Origin: Bacteroides sp.
Lineage (GTDB): Bacteria > Bacteroidota > Bacteroidia > Bacteroidales > Bacteroidaceae
Length of the DNA: 63,602 nt
Assembly: GCA_019416685.1 (NCBI GenBank)
Contig: DXWV01000100.1
Span: forward strand, 1-63,602
Direction: 5' to 3'
The position numbers were made by a program, and so were the translations under genes. This document shows, one piece after another, positions 55,443-63,602 of this stretch. The notes beneath the pieces were generated by a model. It was not told the origin of the DNA. It saw nothing but the letters and a program-made list of their open reading frames with translations, and searched no databases. Numbering within the stretch: the first letter of the stretch is position 1; every line of letters begins with the position of its first letter.

Positions 55443-58259
55443 ATGAAACATTTATTTCGTGGTTTATTTGTTGCAGTAGTAATTATATGCTGCAGCTTTC
55501 AGCAGGCTTTCGCTCAATTGCCTCCTATCCCTGTCGACCCGAACGTACGTATCGGACAACTCGATAATGGACTGACGTATTACATCCGTAGAAATGTACT
55601 CCCTGAAAACCGTGCCGATTTCTATATCGCTCAGAAAGTCGGTTCTATTCAGGAAGAAGAAAGCCAGCGCGGTCTGGCGCATTTCCTTGAACACATGTGT
55701 TTCAACGGAACTACTCACTTTCCCGGTGATGCATTGAAACAATATCTGGAACGTATCGGTGTAAAATTTGGTGAGAATTTAAATGCTTATACTTCTGTAG
55801 ACGAAACGGTGTATAATATTTCAAATGTTCCGGTTACTGTTCCGGGAGCTATTGATTCCTGTCTGTTAATTCTACATGACTGGTCTAATGACTTAACTCT
55901 GGATCCTAAAGAGATTGATAAGGAACGTGGCGTAATCAACGAAGAATGGCGTACCCGTATGAGTGCCATGCAACGTATGCAGGAAAAAATGCTTCCACAA
56001 ATGTTTGCCGGTACTAAATATGCAACATGTTTTCCAATCGGTACAATGGACGTAGTTATGAATTTCAAGTATCAGACTTTAAGAGATTACTACGAGAAAT
56101 GGTACCGTCCCGACTTGCAAGGTATCGTGGTAGTTGGCGATATTGATGTAGATGCAATTGAAGCAAAAATCAAAGTAATGTTTGCCGATGTTCCCGCACA
56201 ACCAGAAGCAACCGAACGTATTTACTATCCGGTAAACGATAACAAAGAACCTATTGTAATTATCGAGCAGGATAAAGAACAGCCCCATATTCAGGCCCTT
56301 ATCTTTAATAAACACGATGCGACTCCGGATGATCAGAAAAACAACATGGGATATATGGTACAAAACTATGCTACCAATCTCATCAGTAGCATGTTGAATG
56401 CCCGTTTGAACGAACTTACACAAACTGCCAACCCTCCTTTCATCTATGCCGGTACTTTTGAAGGTGAGTTCTTTGTTGCCAAAACAAAAAGCGCTTTCAC
56501 AGGCGTAGTTGTTTGTAAAGAAGGATCCGTAGAAGATGGTATTGCCAATTTGCTGCGTGAAATGGAACGTGCACGCCAATTCGGTTTCACTGAGACAGAG
56601 TACGGTCGTGCCCGTGCTGAATATCTGCGCCAATTGGAATCAGCATACAATGAACGCGATAAACGTAAAAACGAAACATATGTGAACGAATATGTTCGTA
56701 ACTTCCTCGACAAAGAACCTATTCCGGGTATTGAAAACGAATATGCTATCATCAATCAGATAGCTCCGAACATTCCTGTAGCAGCATTAAACCAAATGAT
56801 GCAAGCTTTGGTTACAGACAGTAACCAGGTAGTAGCTATTTTCGGTCCCGAAAAAGAAGGACTCAAACTGCCGACAAAAGATGCCGTTCTTAAAATGCTT
56901 AATGATGCTAAAACAGAAAAGTTAACGGCTTATGTTGACAAAGTATCCGATGAGCCATTAATGGCTGAAAAGCCTCAGGGCGGTAAGATTGTTTCTGAAA
57001 AAGAGAATCCACTTTTTGGTACTACCGAACTTACTTTATCCAATGGCGTAAAAGTAATCTTAAAAAAGACAGATTTTAAAGCTGATGAAATACGTATGAA
57101 AGGTGTCAGTTTGGGTGGTAGTTCATTATTCCCCGATTCTGAAATCATCAATATCAAATCATTAGACGCTATCAGTACAGGTGGTTTAGGCAATTTCAGC
57201 GCTGTAGACCTTGAAAAAGTATTGGCAGGTAAGAAGGCATCAGTAAATTACAGCATCGGTGACAAAACAGAAGGTGTAAACGGTAACTGTTCTCCGAAAG
57301 ACCTCGAAACAATGTTACAGCTTACTTATCTGACATTCACTGCTCCACGCAGAGATGACGATGCATTTGCATCTTACAAGAACCGTAGTAAAGCATCCTT
57401 GCAAAACCAAGAATTGAACCCGTCTGTTACATTCGGTGACTCTATCCAGGCAACTGTATATAACCATCATCCGAGAACGGTTCGCATAAAAGCTGATATG
57501 ATAGACCAAATTGAGTACGACAAACTCATGGAGATGTACAAAGACCGCTACAAAGACGCAAGCGACTTTACTTTTATCCTTGTTGGTAACATAGACATCG
57601 AAAAAGATAAAGAACTGATTGCCGAATATCTGGGTGCTCTTCCTGCCATCAACCGCAAAGAGACATTCAAGGATACCAAGATGGAAATGCGTCAGGGAGT
57701 TTACAAAAATGAGTTCATCAAACAGCAGGAAACTCCGAAAGCATCTGTACTTGTATTATACAACGGCAAATGTAAATACGATCAGAAGAACAATATCCTG
57801 ATGAGTATGACCAGCCAGATCCTTGACTTGGTATATACTGAGAAGGTTCGTGAAGATGAAGGTGGCACATATGGCGTATATGTAGGCGGCAATCTTTCTA
57901 AATATCCGAAAGAAAGAGCCATGCTACAGATCGTATTCGAAACAGCCCCTGAAAAGAAAAACAAGTTGATGGAAATCATCTTTGCCGAAGCCGCAAACCT
58001 GGCTAAAAACGGTCCGTCGGAAGCCAACCTCAATAAAGTAAAAGAATATATGCTGAAAAAGCATAAAGAAGATCTGAAAGAAAACAACTACTGGCTAGGA
58101 AGTATCGACGAATACCTTTTCACCGGAGTAGATATGATGAAAGATTATGAAAATATAGTTAACAGTATCACAACAAAAGACATTCGGAAGTTTGCTGATG
58201 AACTGTTAAAACAGAAAAATGAAGTAGAAGTTACGATGGTTAGCCCAGAGAAAAAATGA
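55443..58259 (+). CDS. M16-family zinc metallopeptidase (insulinase/PqqL type)
   Basis: From ATG 55443 this 938-residue exported protease has a signal peptide (to about 25, ending AFAQ). The inverted zinc motif HFLEH (H80, E83, H84) is present, with ERGVINEEWRTR downstream for the third ligand. A second, catalytically inactive M16 domain follows (about 500-930; GGTYGVYVGGNLSKYP). The frame begins 20 codons earlier, but those codons read through intergenic sequence. It overlaps the next gene by ATGA. It is predicted to degrade peptides in the periplasm. Confidence 0.93.
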   Translation: MKHLFRGLFVAVVIICCSFQQAFAQLPPIPVDPNVRIGQLDNGLTYYIRRNVLPENRADFYIAQKVGSIQEEESQRGLAHFLEHMCFNGTTHFPGDALKQYLERIGVKFGENLNAYTSVDETVYNISNVPVTVPGAIDSCLLILHDWSNDLTLDPKEIDKERGVINEEWRTRMSAMQRMQEKMLPQMFAGTKYATCFPIGTMDVVMNFKYQTLRDYYEKWYRPDLQGIVVVGDIDVDAIEAKIKVMFADVPAQPEATERIYYPVNDNKEPIVIIEQDKEQPHIQALIFNKHDATPDDQKNNMGYMVQNYATNLISSMLNARLNELTQTANPPFIYAGTFEGEFFVAKTKSAFTGVVVCKEGSVEDGIANLLREMERARQFGFTETEYGRARAEYLRQLESAYNERDKRKNETYVNEYVRNFLDKEPIPGIENEYAIINQIAPNIPVAALNQMMQALVTDSNQVVAIFGPEKEGLKLPTKDAVLKMLNDAKTEKLTAYVDKVSDEPLMAEKPQGGKIVSEKENPLFGTTELTLSNGVKVILKKTDFKADEIRMKGVSLGGSSLFPDSEIINIKSLDAISTGGLGNFSAVDLEKVLAGKKASVNYSIGDKTEGVNGNCSPKDLETMLQLTYLTFTAPRRDDDAFASYKNRSKASLQNQELNPSVTFGDSIQATVYNHHPRTVRIKADMIDQIEYDKLMEMYKDRYKDASDFTFILVGNIDIEKDKELIAEYLGALPAINRKETFKDTKMEMRQGVYKNEFIKQQETPKASVLVLYNGKCKYDQKNNILMSMTSQILDLVYTEKVREDEGGTYGVYVGGNLSKYPKERAMLQIVFETAPEKKNKLMEIIFAEAANLAKNGPSEANLNKVKEYMLKKHKEDLKENNYWLGSIDEYLFTGVDMMKDYENIVNSITTKDIRKFADELLKQKNEVEVTMVSPEKK

Positions 58260-59743
58260 TGCTTTTTAATGAATTGCGCAAACACGGTAAGCTGGCTGCC
58301 AAGCGGCATCCGATGTATGATAAAAACCGGTTCGGAAAATACGCCATGTATGCCATGGCGATTTTCTGGGCAGGATATCTGATATTCTTCGGAACAACGT
58401 TTGCTTTCGCTTTCGACACGAATAGCATGGAACCTTACCACATATTAAATAGTGGTCTGGTATTTGTCCTTGCACTTGACTTCCTATTGCGCTTTCCGCT
58501 ACAAAAAACACCGACACAGGAAGTAAAACCTTACCTCCTGATGCCGGTCCGGCGGAATAGAGTGATAGACTTTCTGCTTGTCCGTTCAGGGTTAAGCAGC
58601 TATAACCTCATATGGCTCTTTATGTTTGTGCCATTTGCCATCATCACAATTCCGAAATTTTTCGGACTTTGGGGAGTATTTACTTATTGCGCAGGTATTT
58701 GGTTACTAATGATTTTCAACAATTATTGGTTCCTACTATGCCGTACCCTAATAAGTGAACGCATCTGGTGGATTATACTTCCCCTACTCGTATATGGTGG
58801 TATTGCGGCTGCGATCCTTATTCCTGAAGATAAAAATATAGTTACCAACTTCTTTATCAATCTGGGTGAAGGTTATATTGAGGGTAACTGGTTAGTTTTC
58901 ATCGCTACTCTGGTAGCCATTGCTATAATGTGGTTTATCAACCGAAGGCTAATGGCCGGACTGATATACGCCGAACTTAATAAAGTGGAAGACACGAAAG
59001 TGAATGCCTCGGAATATAAGTTTTTCGAAAAATATGGTGAGGTAGGCGAATACATGCGCTTAGAATTGAAAATGTTATTACGCAATAAAGCCTGTAAAAA
59101 CTCACTTCGCATGGTAATTCTGGTCGTAATTGCTTTTAGTTTATTACTCAGCTTTACGGAAGTATATGACGGAACCGGTATGAAAAATTTCATAACCGTT
59201 TATAACTTTGCAATCTTCGGCATCCTCTTTCTCTTGCAGATAATGAGTTATGAGGGTAATTATATTGACGGACTTATGAGCCGTAAAGAATCTATCTATA
59301 CTCTGCTCCGTGCAAAATACATGTTATATAGTATTGGAATTCTTATCCCACTTATTCTGACTATACCAGCAATGGTAATGGGTAAGATAAGTGTACTGAC
59401 TTCTATTTCATGGGCAGTATTCACAATCGGTTTCATTTATTTCTGCCTATTCCAGATGGCAGTTTACAATGTCAAAACAATGCCATTGAATGCCAAAATC
59501 ACCGGTCGCCAGAATGCTGGTACAGGACTGCAAAGCTTAATTAGCGCTGCTACTTTCGGTGTCCCCCTGTTACTCTATGCACTGTTAAAAATAGGTCTGG
59601 GAGAAACAGCTACTTCATGGGTATTGCTTGTTATCGGATTAGGATTTGTACTCACTTCACGTATTTGGCTAAGGAATGTGTACAACCGATTCATGAAACG
59701 TCGCTATAAAAACATGGAAGGATTCAGAGACAGTAGAGAATAA
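58256..59743 (+). CDS. DUF5687 membrane protein, ABC-2-type permease-like
   Basis: This 495-residue inner-membrane protein has about 10-12 hydrophobic segments and the DUF5687 N-terminal pattern (ELRKHGKLAAKRHPMYDKN). It begins inside the stop codon of the M16 gene (ATGA), so translation is probably coupled. It pairs with the ABC ATPase 120 bases downstream, making an exporter of unknown substrate. No periplasmic domain large enough for MacB-type architecture is visible. Confidence 0.85.
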   Translation: MMLFNELRKHGKLAAKRHPMYDKNRFGKYAMYAMAIFWAGYLIFFGTTFAFAFDTNSMEPYHILNSGLVFVLALDFLLRFPLQKTPTQEVKPYLLMPVRRNRVIDFLLVRSGLSSYNLIWLFMFVPFAIITIPKFFGLWGVFTYCAGIWLLMIFNNYWFLLCRTLISERIWWIILPLLVYGGIAAAILIPEDKNIVTNFFINLGEGYIEGNWLVFIATLVAIAIMWFINRRLMAGLIYAELNKVEDTKVNASEYKFFEKYGEVGEYMRLELKMLLRNKACKNSLRMVILVVIAFSLLLSFTEVYDGTGMKNFITVYNFAIFGILFLLQIMSYEGNYIDGLMSRKESIYTLLRAKYMLYSIGILIPLILTIPAMVMGKISVLTSISWAVFTIGFIYFCLFQMAVYNVKTMPLNAKITGRQNAGTGLQSLISAATFGVPLLLYALLKIGLGETATSWVLLVIGLGFVLTSRIWLRNVYNRFMKRRYKNMEGFRDSRE

Positions 59744-59748
59744 AAACA

Positions 59749-59860
59749 GTGATTAGCGTTTTAGTGATAAATGATTAGCAGACTGCGCTATTCAGATGCA
59801 TGGAACTAATCACTTATCACTAATCACTAAACACCAGAAACTTATTACTTATCACTAAAA
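59749..59860. repeat. REP-like palindromic element, copy C
   Basis: GTGATTAGCG and GTGATAAATGATTAGCAG on the left face CTAATCACTTATCACTAATCACTAAA on the right in inverted orientation, with CTGCGCTATTC in the centre. Further TTATCACTAAA words follow. It separates the DUF5687 gene from its ABC ATPase gene. Confidence 0.75.
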
Positions 59861-59863
59861 GAC

Positions 59864-60637
59864 ATGATTACCATAAATAAATTGCAAAAGAACTTCGGTG
59901 AAAAAAAAGCCGTAGATATTGAAAATTATATCATTGCCCAAGGTGAAATGCTTGGCTTGGTGGGAAATAACGGAGCTGGAAAAACAACTCTATTCCGGTT
60001 AATACTGGATTTGCTCAAAGCAGATGCAGGTAATGTCACCATTAACGATATAGATGTAAGTAAGAGTGAGGAATGGAAGAAATTCACCGGTGCCTTTATT
60101 GATGACGGCTTTTTAATAGACTATCTCACACCAGAAGAATATTTCTATTTCATTGGCAAAATGTATGGGCTAAAGAAAGAAGAAGTAGACGAACGCTTGA
60201 TACAGTTTGAACGCTTCATGAACGGTGAAGTAGTAGGACAAAAGAAATTTATCCGTAACTTCTCTGCCGGAAACAAACAGAAAATCGGTATCATCTCAGC
60301 TATGTTGCACTATCCGCAACTACTAATACTGGATGAACCATTCAACTTCTTAGATCCGAGTTCTCAGTCTATCATCAAACACTTGCTGAAGAAATATAAC
60401 GAAGAGCATAATGCTACAGTCATTATTTCCAGTCACAATCTAAACCATACGGTAGACGTATGTCCACGTATTGCATTACTTGAACATGGAGTCATCATTC
60501 GTGACATCCAAAACGAGAATAATTCAGCAGAAAAAGAACTGGAGGATTACTTTAATATTAATGTAGACGATATTATTCAAAAAAAAGAAGTAGCCAATCC
60601 TGAAACAGAAGGAGTAACTGCCGAAACAGAAGAATAA
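59864..60637 (+). CDS. ABC transporter ATP-binding protein, partner of DUF5687 permease
   Basis: This 257-residue ATPase has Walker A GNNGAGKT (35-42), Walker B LLILDEP, and an unusual signature, NFSAGNKQK, in place of LSGGQ. A poorly conserved acidic tail (about 220-257) ends in EVANPETEGVTAETEE. Its stop codon directly abuts the next ATG. It should power the permease encoded upstream; the transported compound is unknown. Confidence 0.92.
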   Translation: MITINKLQKNFGEKKAVDIENYIIAQGEMLGLVGNNGAGKTTLFRLILDLLKADAGNVTINDIDVSKSEEWKKFTGAFIDDGFLIDYLTPEEYFYFIGKMYGLKKEEVDERLIQFERFMNGEVVGQKKFIRNFSAGNKQKIGIISAMLHYPQLLILDEPFNFLDPSSQSIIKHLLKKYNEEHNATVIISSHNLNHTVDVCPRIALLEHGVIIRDIQNENNSAEKELEDYFNINVDDIIQKKEVANPETEGVTAETEE

Positions 60638-61156
60638 ATGCAGATGAAGAGACACTTTATATATATATTTGCAATATTAGGATTGATATTTAGTCTTAGT
60701 TCCTGCCGTTCGATTGCTCCACGACTGGACTATAAGGCATTAGCTAAAGCTTCTGTTCTTCTGGGAGTAGACATCAGTCTGGATGACAACCATAAACTTT
60801 ACCTTGAAGCCTCCGAATGGATAGGTGCCCCCTACCGTGCCGGTGGAGACAACAAACGAGGAACGGATTGCTCAGGATTGACTTGCCAATTATATAAAAA
60901 AGTGTATCACACAAAGTTACCTCGTAGTACAGATGCCCAAAAGAAAGAAACCAACAAGATAACCAAACGCAATCTGCGTGAAGGCGATTTAGTATTTTTC
61001 ACAAGTAGTCGTTCCGGAAAACAAGTAGCGCATGTAGGCATTTATCTCAAAGATGGTAAGTTTATTCACGCCAGCACCAGCCAGGGAGTTATCATTAGTC
61101 GTCTGAATGAACCGTATTACACAAAACACTGGATATCAGGTGGCAGAATTCGCTAA
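60638..61156 (+). CDS. NlpC/P60 family lipoprotein, cell-wall endopeptidase
   Basis: This 172-residue lipoprotein (signal ending SLSSC, C23) has an NlpC/P60 domain. Its catalytic Cys is C78 in GTDCSGL and its His H132 in VAHVGIY, with H144 in FIHAS as the third residue. Such enzymes cleave peptidoglycan stem peptides. The ATG directly follows the ATPase stop with no gap; the residue-4 ATG is an alternative. It is followed by TraB/GumN after 15 bases. Confidence 0.93.
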   Translation: MQMKRHFIYIFAILGLIFSLSSCRSIAPRLDYKALAKASVLLGVDISLDDNHKLYLEASEWIGAPYRAGGDNKRGTDCSGLTCQLYKKVYHTKLPRSTDAQKKETNKITKRNLREGDLVFFTSSRSGKQVAHVGIYLKDGKFIHASTSQGVIISRLNEPYYTKHWISGGRIR

Positions 61157-61171
61157 TTAAAAACAATAAAT

Positions 61172-62062
61172 ATGAAAAAGATTTTAGGAAGCCTGTTCAT
61201 TTTTTGTTTCGCACTCAGTGCGAACGCACAGTTATTGTGGAAAATATCCGGTAAAGGACTAACACAACCCTCTTATGTTATGGGAACACATCACCTTGCC
61301 GCACTTAGTATAAAAGATAGTATTCAGGGATTACAGGCAGCACTTGATAACACAAAACAAGTATATGGCGAATTGAAGATGAGCGAAATGCAAAGTCCCA
61401 CCAAAGTAGCCGAAATGATGAAGAAGTATATGATTACCGAAACAGATACTACTTTCAAATCACTATTTACAGATGAAGAATACGAACGAATCAATAAGTT
61501 TGCAAAAGAGAATCTGATGTTTGACATAGCCATGATGCCGAAAGTTAAACCAGCCTTTCTCAGTAATAATCTGATAGTGATTCTTTATATGAAGCACGTA
61601 GGTGGCTATAACCCACAGGAACAATTAGATACTTACTTCCAGACACAAGCGACCGAAAAAGGAAAGAAAACAGACGGACTTGAAACGATTGAATTCCAAA
61701 TGAATTTGCTATATAACAAAACACCCCTGAAACGTCAGGCTGAACAATTACTCTGTATGTTGAATAATGTAGAACCAACCATTGATCAAACCCAAAGAAT
61801 AACCGCTACTTATATGGCACAGGATTTAGACGCAATGAGTAAAATTGCAGCTGAAACGTTAGGAGGTCCGCAATGTGAAATGACTCCACAAGAAAAAGTA
61901 ACACTAATTGATGACCGTAATAAAACATGGGCAAAACAATTACCTGCGATTATGAAAGAAGCTCCGACGTTTATTGCTGTTGGTGCTTTGCACTTACCGG
62001 GAGAAAATGGAATATTGAACCTGCTAAAACAACAAGGATATACTGTAACCCCAATCAAATAG
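61172..62062 (+). CDS. TraB/GumN family protein
   Basis: This 296-residue exported protein has a signal peptide (to about 19, ending SANAQ). The family motif YVMGTHHLAA is near the N terminus, and the C-terminal FIAVGALHLPGENGILNLL is the second conserved block. The family is related to the TIKI protease group with a GX2H motif, and might be a metallopeptidase. A MITE-like element begins 9 bases after the stop codon. Confidence 0.9.
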   Translation: MKKILGSLFIFCFALSANAQLLWKISGKGLTQPSYVMGTHHLAALSIKDSIQGLQAALDNTKQVYGELKMSEMQSPTKVAEMMKKYMITETDTTFKSLFTDEEYERINKFAKENLMFDIAMMPKVKPAFLSNNLIVILYMKHVGGYNPQEQLDTYFQTQATEKGKKTDGLETIEFQMNLLYNKTPLKRQAEQLLCMLNNVEPTIDQTQRITATYMAQDLDAMSKIAAETLGGPQCEMTPQEKVTLIDDRNKTWAKQLPAIMKEAPTFIAVGALHLPGENGILNLLKQQGYTVTPIK

Positions 62063-62070
62063 AAATGTAA

Positions 62071-62219
62071 GAGCCTGTTTAAATTTTGCTCAGTATTATT
62101 TTGAGAGTTATTTTTGAGGATGTTTTTCTGGTTTTATGAGGAGGATAGCGGGCTATCTGACGAGTAAAAACAGGGAAACAGACCGAAAATAAACTGATGA
62201 GGAAAATTTAAACAGGCTC
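62071..62219. mobile_element. MITE-like element with 17-bp perfect terminal inverted repeats
   Basis: GAGCCTGTTTAAATTTT (62071-62087) is the exact reverse complement of AAAATTTAAACAGGCTC (62203-62219). The pairing continues for five more bases with one mismatch. The 149-base element is flanked by TAA on both sides (62068-62070, 62220-62222), a likely 3-base target duplication. It contains no ORF. It separates the TraB gene from a hairpin terminator at 62233. Confidence 0.85.
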
Positions 62220-62232
62220 TAATAATCAATAG

Positions 62233-62270
62233 AAAAGTGTATACTTTCACCTTAATGAAAGTACACTTTT
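62233..62270 (+). terminator. Terminator, probably of the TraB/GumN operon
   Basis: AAAAGTGTATACTTTC (62233-62248) pairs with GAAAGTACACTTTT (62257-62270) with a 2-base bulge, followed by TTAATTAAG. It now lies beyond the MITE. Confidence 0.65.
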
Positions 62271-62283
62271 TAATTAAGATTCT

Positions 62284-62291
62284 TATCTTTG
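62284..62291 (+). promoter_or_regulatory. -7 box of the HAD phosphatase gene
   Basis: TATCTTTG matches TAnnTTTG, 16 bases before the ATG at 62308. This indicates a very short leader. An out-of-frame ATG at 62301 precedes the true start. Confidence 0.6.
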
Positions 62292-62307
62292 GCCTAAAAT
62301 ATGGTAA

Positions 62308-62985
62308 ATGAGCTACACTACCTACTTATTCGACTTTGACTATACACTGGCAGATTCATCCTGCGGTATTCTCCTTTGCTTCAGAAATGTGCTTCAGCGA
62401 CATAGCTATACGGACGTTACGGATGATGCTATCAAACGTACTATTGGTAAAACTCTTGAAGAGTCATTCAGTATACTTACCGGAATTACAGATACCGAGC
62501 AATTGGCTGCACTTAGAAAAGAATACTCCAAAGAGTCCGACCAATATATGAATATCAATACTTACCTCTTTGATGATACTCTTCCTACCCTGCTCAAACT
62601 AAAAAAACAAGGGAATCGTATCGGAATTATTTCTACAAAATATCGTTTCCGCATCGAAGACTTTATGAAAAAGCAACTACTTGAAAAATGGTTTGATATC
62701 ATTGTCGGAGGCGAAGATGTAAGTCATCCTAAACCTAATCCCGAAGGATTGCTGTTTGCCATGAAAAAGCTGAATGTCACACCAGAAGAAACAATGTATA
62801 TAGGAGACAGCACCGTTGACGCTGAAACGGCTCAGGCAGCTGGCGTCAGTTTCACGGGAATAACAAGTGGAGTAACCCGATCCGAAGAGTTGGCTCAATA
62901 TCCACATGTGAAAATAATCTGTAACCTCCGTGAATTAACAGATTTACCGAAAACAAGTTTCTCATCCGAAGCACATAGCAGATAA
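62308..62985 (+). CDS. HAD-family phosphatase (phosphoglycolate phosphatase/PpaX-like)
   Basis: This 225-residue cytoplasmic hydrolase has the nucleophile motif DFDYTLADS (D9, D11), a helical cap, and the second motif IGIISTKYR. The lysine-containing KPNPEGL and the acidic MYIGDSTVDAETAQAAG complete the set. The substrate is unknown; phosphoglycolate, pyrophosphate and sugar phosphates are typical. It is separate from rplU, which has its own promoter. Confidence 0.92.
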   Translation: MSYTTYLFDFDYTLADSSCGILLCFRNVLQRHSYTDVTDDAIKRTIGKTLEESFSILTGITDTEQLAALRKEYSKESDQYMNINTYLFDDTLPTLLKLKKQGNRIGIISTKYRFRIEDFMKKQLLEKWFDIIVGGEDVSHPKPNPEGLLFAMKKLNVTPEETMYIGDSTVDAETAQAAGVSFTGITSGVTRSEELAQYPHVKIICNLRELTDLPKTSFSSEAHSR

Positions 62986-63149
62986 ATTCATAGCCGGAAA
63001 TGTGTGTTACATGCTTACTATCATTTCATTAACCACACTTGTACTGCAATTAGCATAAAATCTTACTGCTAACAGTAATAGATGGTAAGCTAATAGAGAT
63101 TGTATAGAAATTAAAGAAAGAAAAGCTTGTCTGATAAGAATTATTTCTG

Positions 63150-63157
63150 TACTTTTG
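63150..63157 (+). promoter_or_regulatory. rplU promoter, -7 box
   Basis: TACTTTTG matches TAnnTTTG; CTTG about 21 bases upstream (63126-63129) may be the -33 element. The resulting leader of about 80-90 nt includes CGGGT (63176-63180) complementary to a downstream ACCCG, possibly an r-protein leader fold. Confidence 0.6.
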
Positions 63158-63246
63158 TGCCCGATTATTCCGCACCGGGTTCGACAAAGTGTTCTCTAAG
63201 TGATTAAAGACCACCCGACGGAGCTAACTTATACATTTAATATAAG

Positions 63247-63564
63247 ATGTACGCAATTGTAGAAATTAACGGTCAGCAGTTCAAAGCAGAAGCTGGCAAA
63301 AAACTGTTTGTACACCACATCCAAAATGCAGAAAACGGTACAACAGTAGAATTCGACAAGGTTCTTTTGGTAGACAAAGACGGAAACATTACTGTAGGTG
63401 TTCCTACTGTAGAAGGTGCAAAAGTTGTTTGCCAGGTTGTTTCAAATTTGGTAAAAGGTGATAAAGTTCTTGTTTTCCACAAGAAAAGAAGAAAAGGTCA
63501 CAGAAAACTGAATGGTCATCGCCAACAGTTCACAGAGTTAACAATCACAGAAGTAGTAGCTTAA
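63247..63564 (+). CDS. rplU: 50S ribosomal protein L21
   Basis: This 105-residue protein has the normal length of L21 and its typical beginning (MYAIVEINGQQFKAEAG). It has the central VEFDKVLLV and the basic KKRRKGHRKLNGHRQQFTEL tail that contacts 23S rRNA. It is followed after 21 bases by rpmA, the conserved rplU-rpmA order. Confidence 0.98.
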   Translation: MYAIVEINGQQFKAEAGKKLFVHHIQNAENGTTVEFDKVLLVDKDGNITVGVPTVEGAKVVCQVVSNLVKGDKVLVFHKKRRKGHRKLNGHRQQFTELTITEVVA

Positions 63565-63585
63565 TCAATTTAAAAGTAAGAAGAA

Positions 63586-63602
63586 ATGGCACATAAAAAA
63601 GG
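63586..63602 (+). CDS. rpmA: 50S ribosomal protein L27, first codons only
   Basis: The window ends 17 bases into the gene. ATGGCACATAAAAAAGG encodes MAHKKG, the usual L27 start, and the position after rplU supports it. Bacteroidota L27 lacks the N-terminal cleaved extension of Firmicutes, consistent with this start. Confidence 0.9.

Noticed and set aside
1..63602. tRNA or rRNA genes
   Set aside because: No cloverleaf or rRNA-like sequence was recognised by eye; a dedicated search was not possible.

Overview
The window is chromosomal DNA from a gut Bacteroides (Bacteroidota). The evidence is a type III glutamine synthetase, a SusC/SusD pair with an ECF sigma factor and FecR anti-sigma, the absence of clear Shine-Dalgarno sites, and repeated TAnnTTTG promoter boxes, the Bacteroides -7 element. 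I cannot name the species from sequence alone.

Layout. (1) 1-2690: glnN, with a terminator shared with the convergent next operon. (2) 2700-18321, minus strand: a complete polysaccharide utilisation locus (PUL). It reads sigma factor, anti-sigma, SusC, SusD, GH92, GH97, a beta-helix protein and a GH101/GH129-like glycosidase. The enzyme set (exo-alpha-mannosidase-type, retaining alpha-galactosidase-type, possible endo-alpha-GalNAc-type) suggests a host glycan, but the substrate is inference. A likely antisense RNA lies between anti-sigma and susC. (3) 18562-21740: a Crp/Fnr regulator that looks like the carbohydrate master regulator Cur, followed by a GH20 hexosaminidase. (4) 21793-28890: four tandem 23-bp repeats, trxB-lolA-ftsK on the minus strand, then a DUF5063 protein with a Cys/His tail, a 3'-5' exonuclease and an RlmI-like methyltransferase.

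(5) 28988-36160: an AT-rich accessory region. It holds a small terminated RNA, a secreted transglutaminase-like protein, a secreted miniature RHS toxin with an overlapping immunity-type gene, two paralogous lipoproteins (one frameshifted) around a beta-barrel protein, and a decayed IS5-type transposase. (6) 36401-45131: core genes (nucleoside transporter, bifunctional nuclease, rsmE, DUF4836), then an ABC ATPase/permease pair and a TonB-plug protein lacking a barrel. (7) 45187-52136: an island bounded by a diverged 5' fragment of miaA on the left and intact miaA on the right. It carries, on the minus strand, a transglutaminase-like lipoprotein, a Wzy_C/TPR membrane protein, a C39-like cysteine-protease lipoprotein and a family of small exported proteins. 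I do not recognise this set as a described system.

(8) 52469-63602: miaA, a lipid kinase, kdsA, an M16 protease, a DUF5687/ABC exporter pair, NlpC/P60, TraB/GumN, a MITE-like element, a HAD phosphatase, rplU and the first codons of rpmA. Three copies of a REP-like palindromic repeat sit in intergenic gaps at about 38.9, 55.3 and 59.8 kb.

The most interesting items are the miaA-bounded island, the miniature secreted RHS toxin/immunity pair, the putative PUL antisense RNA, the 23-bp tandem array, and the four-fold Cys-His-Cys tail on the DUF5063 protein.
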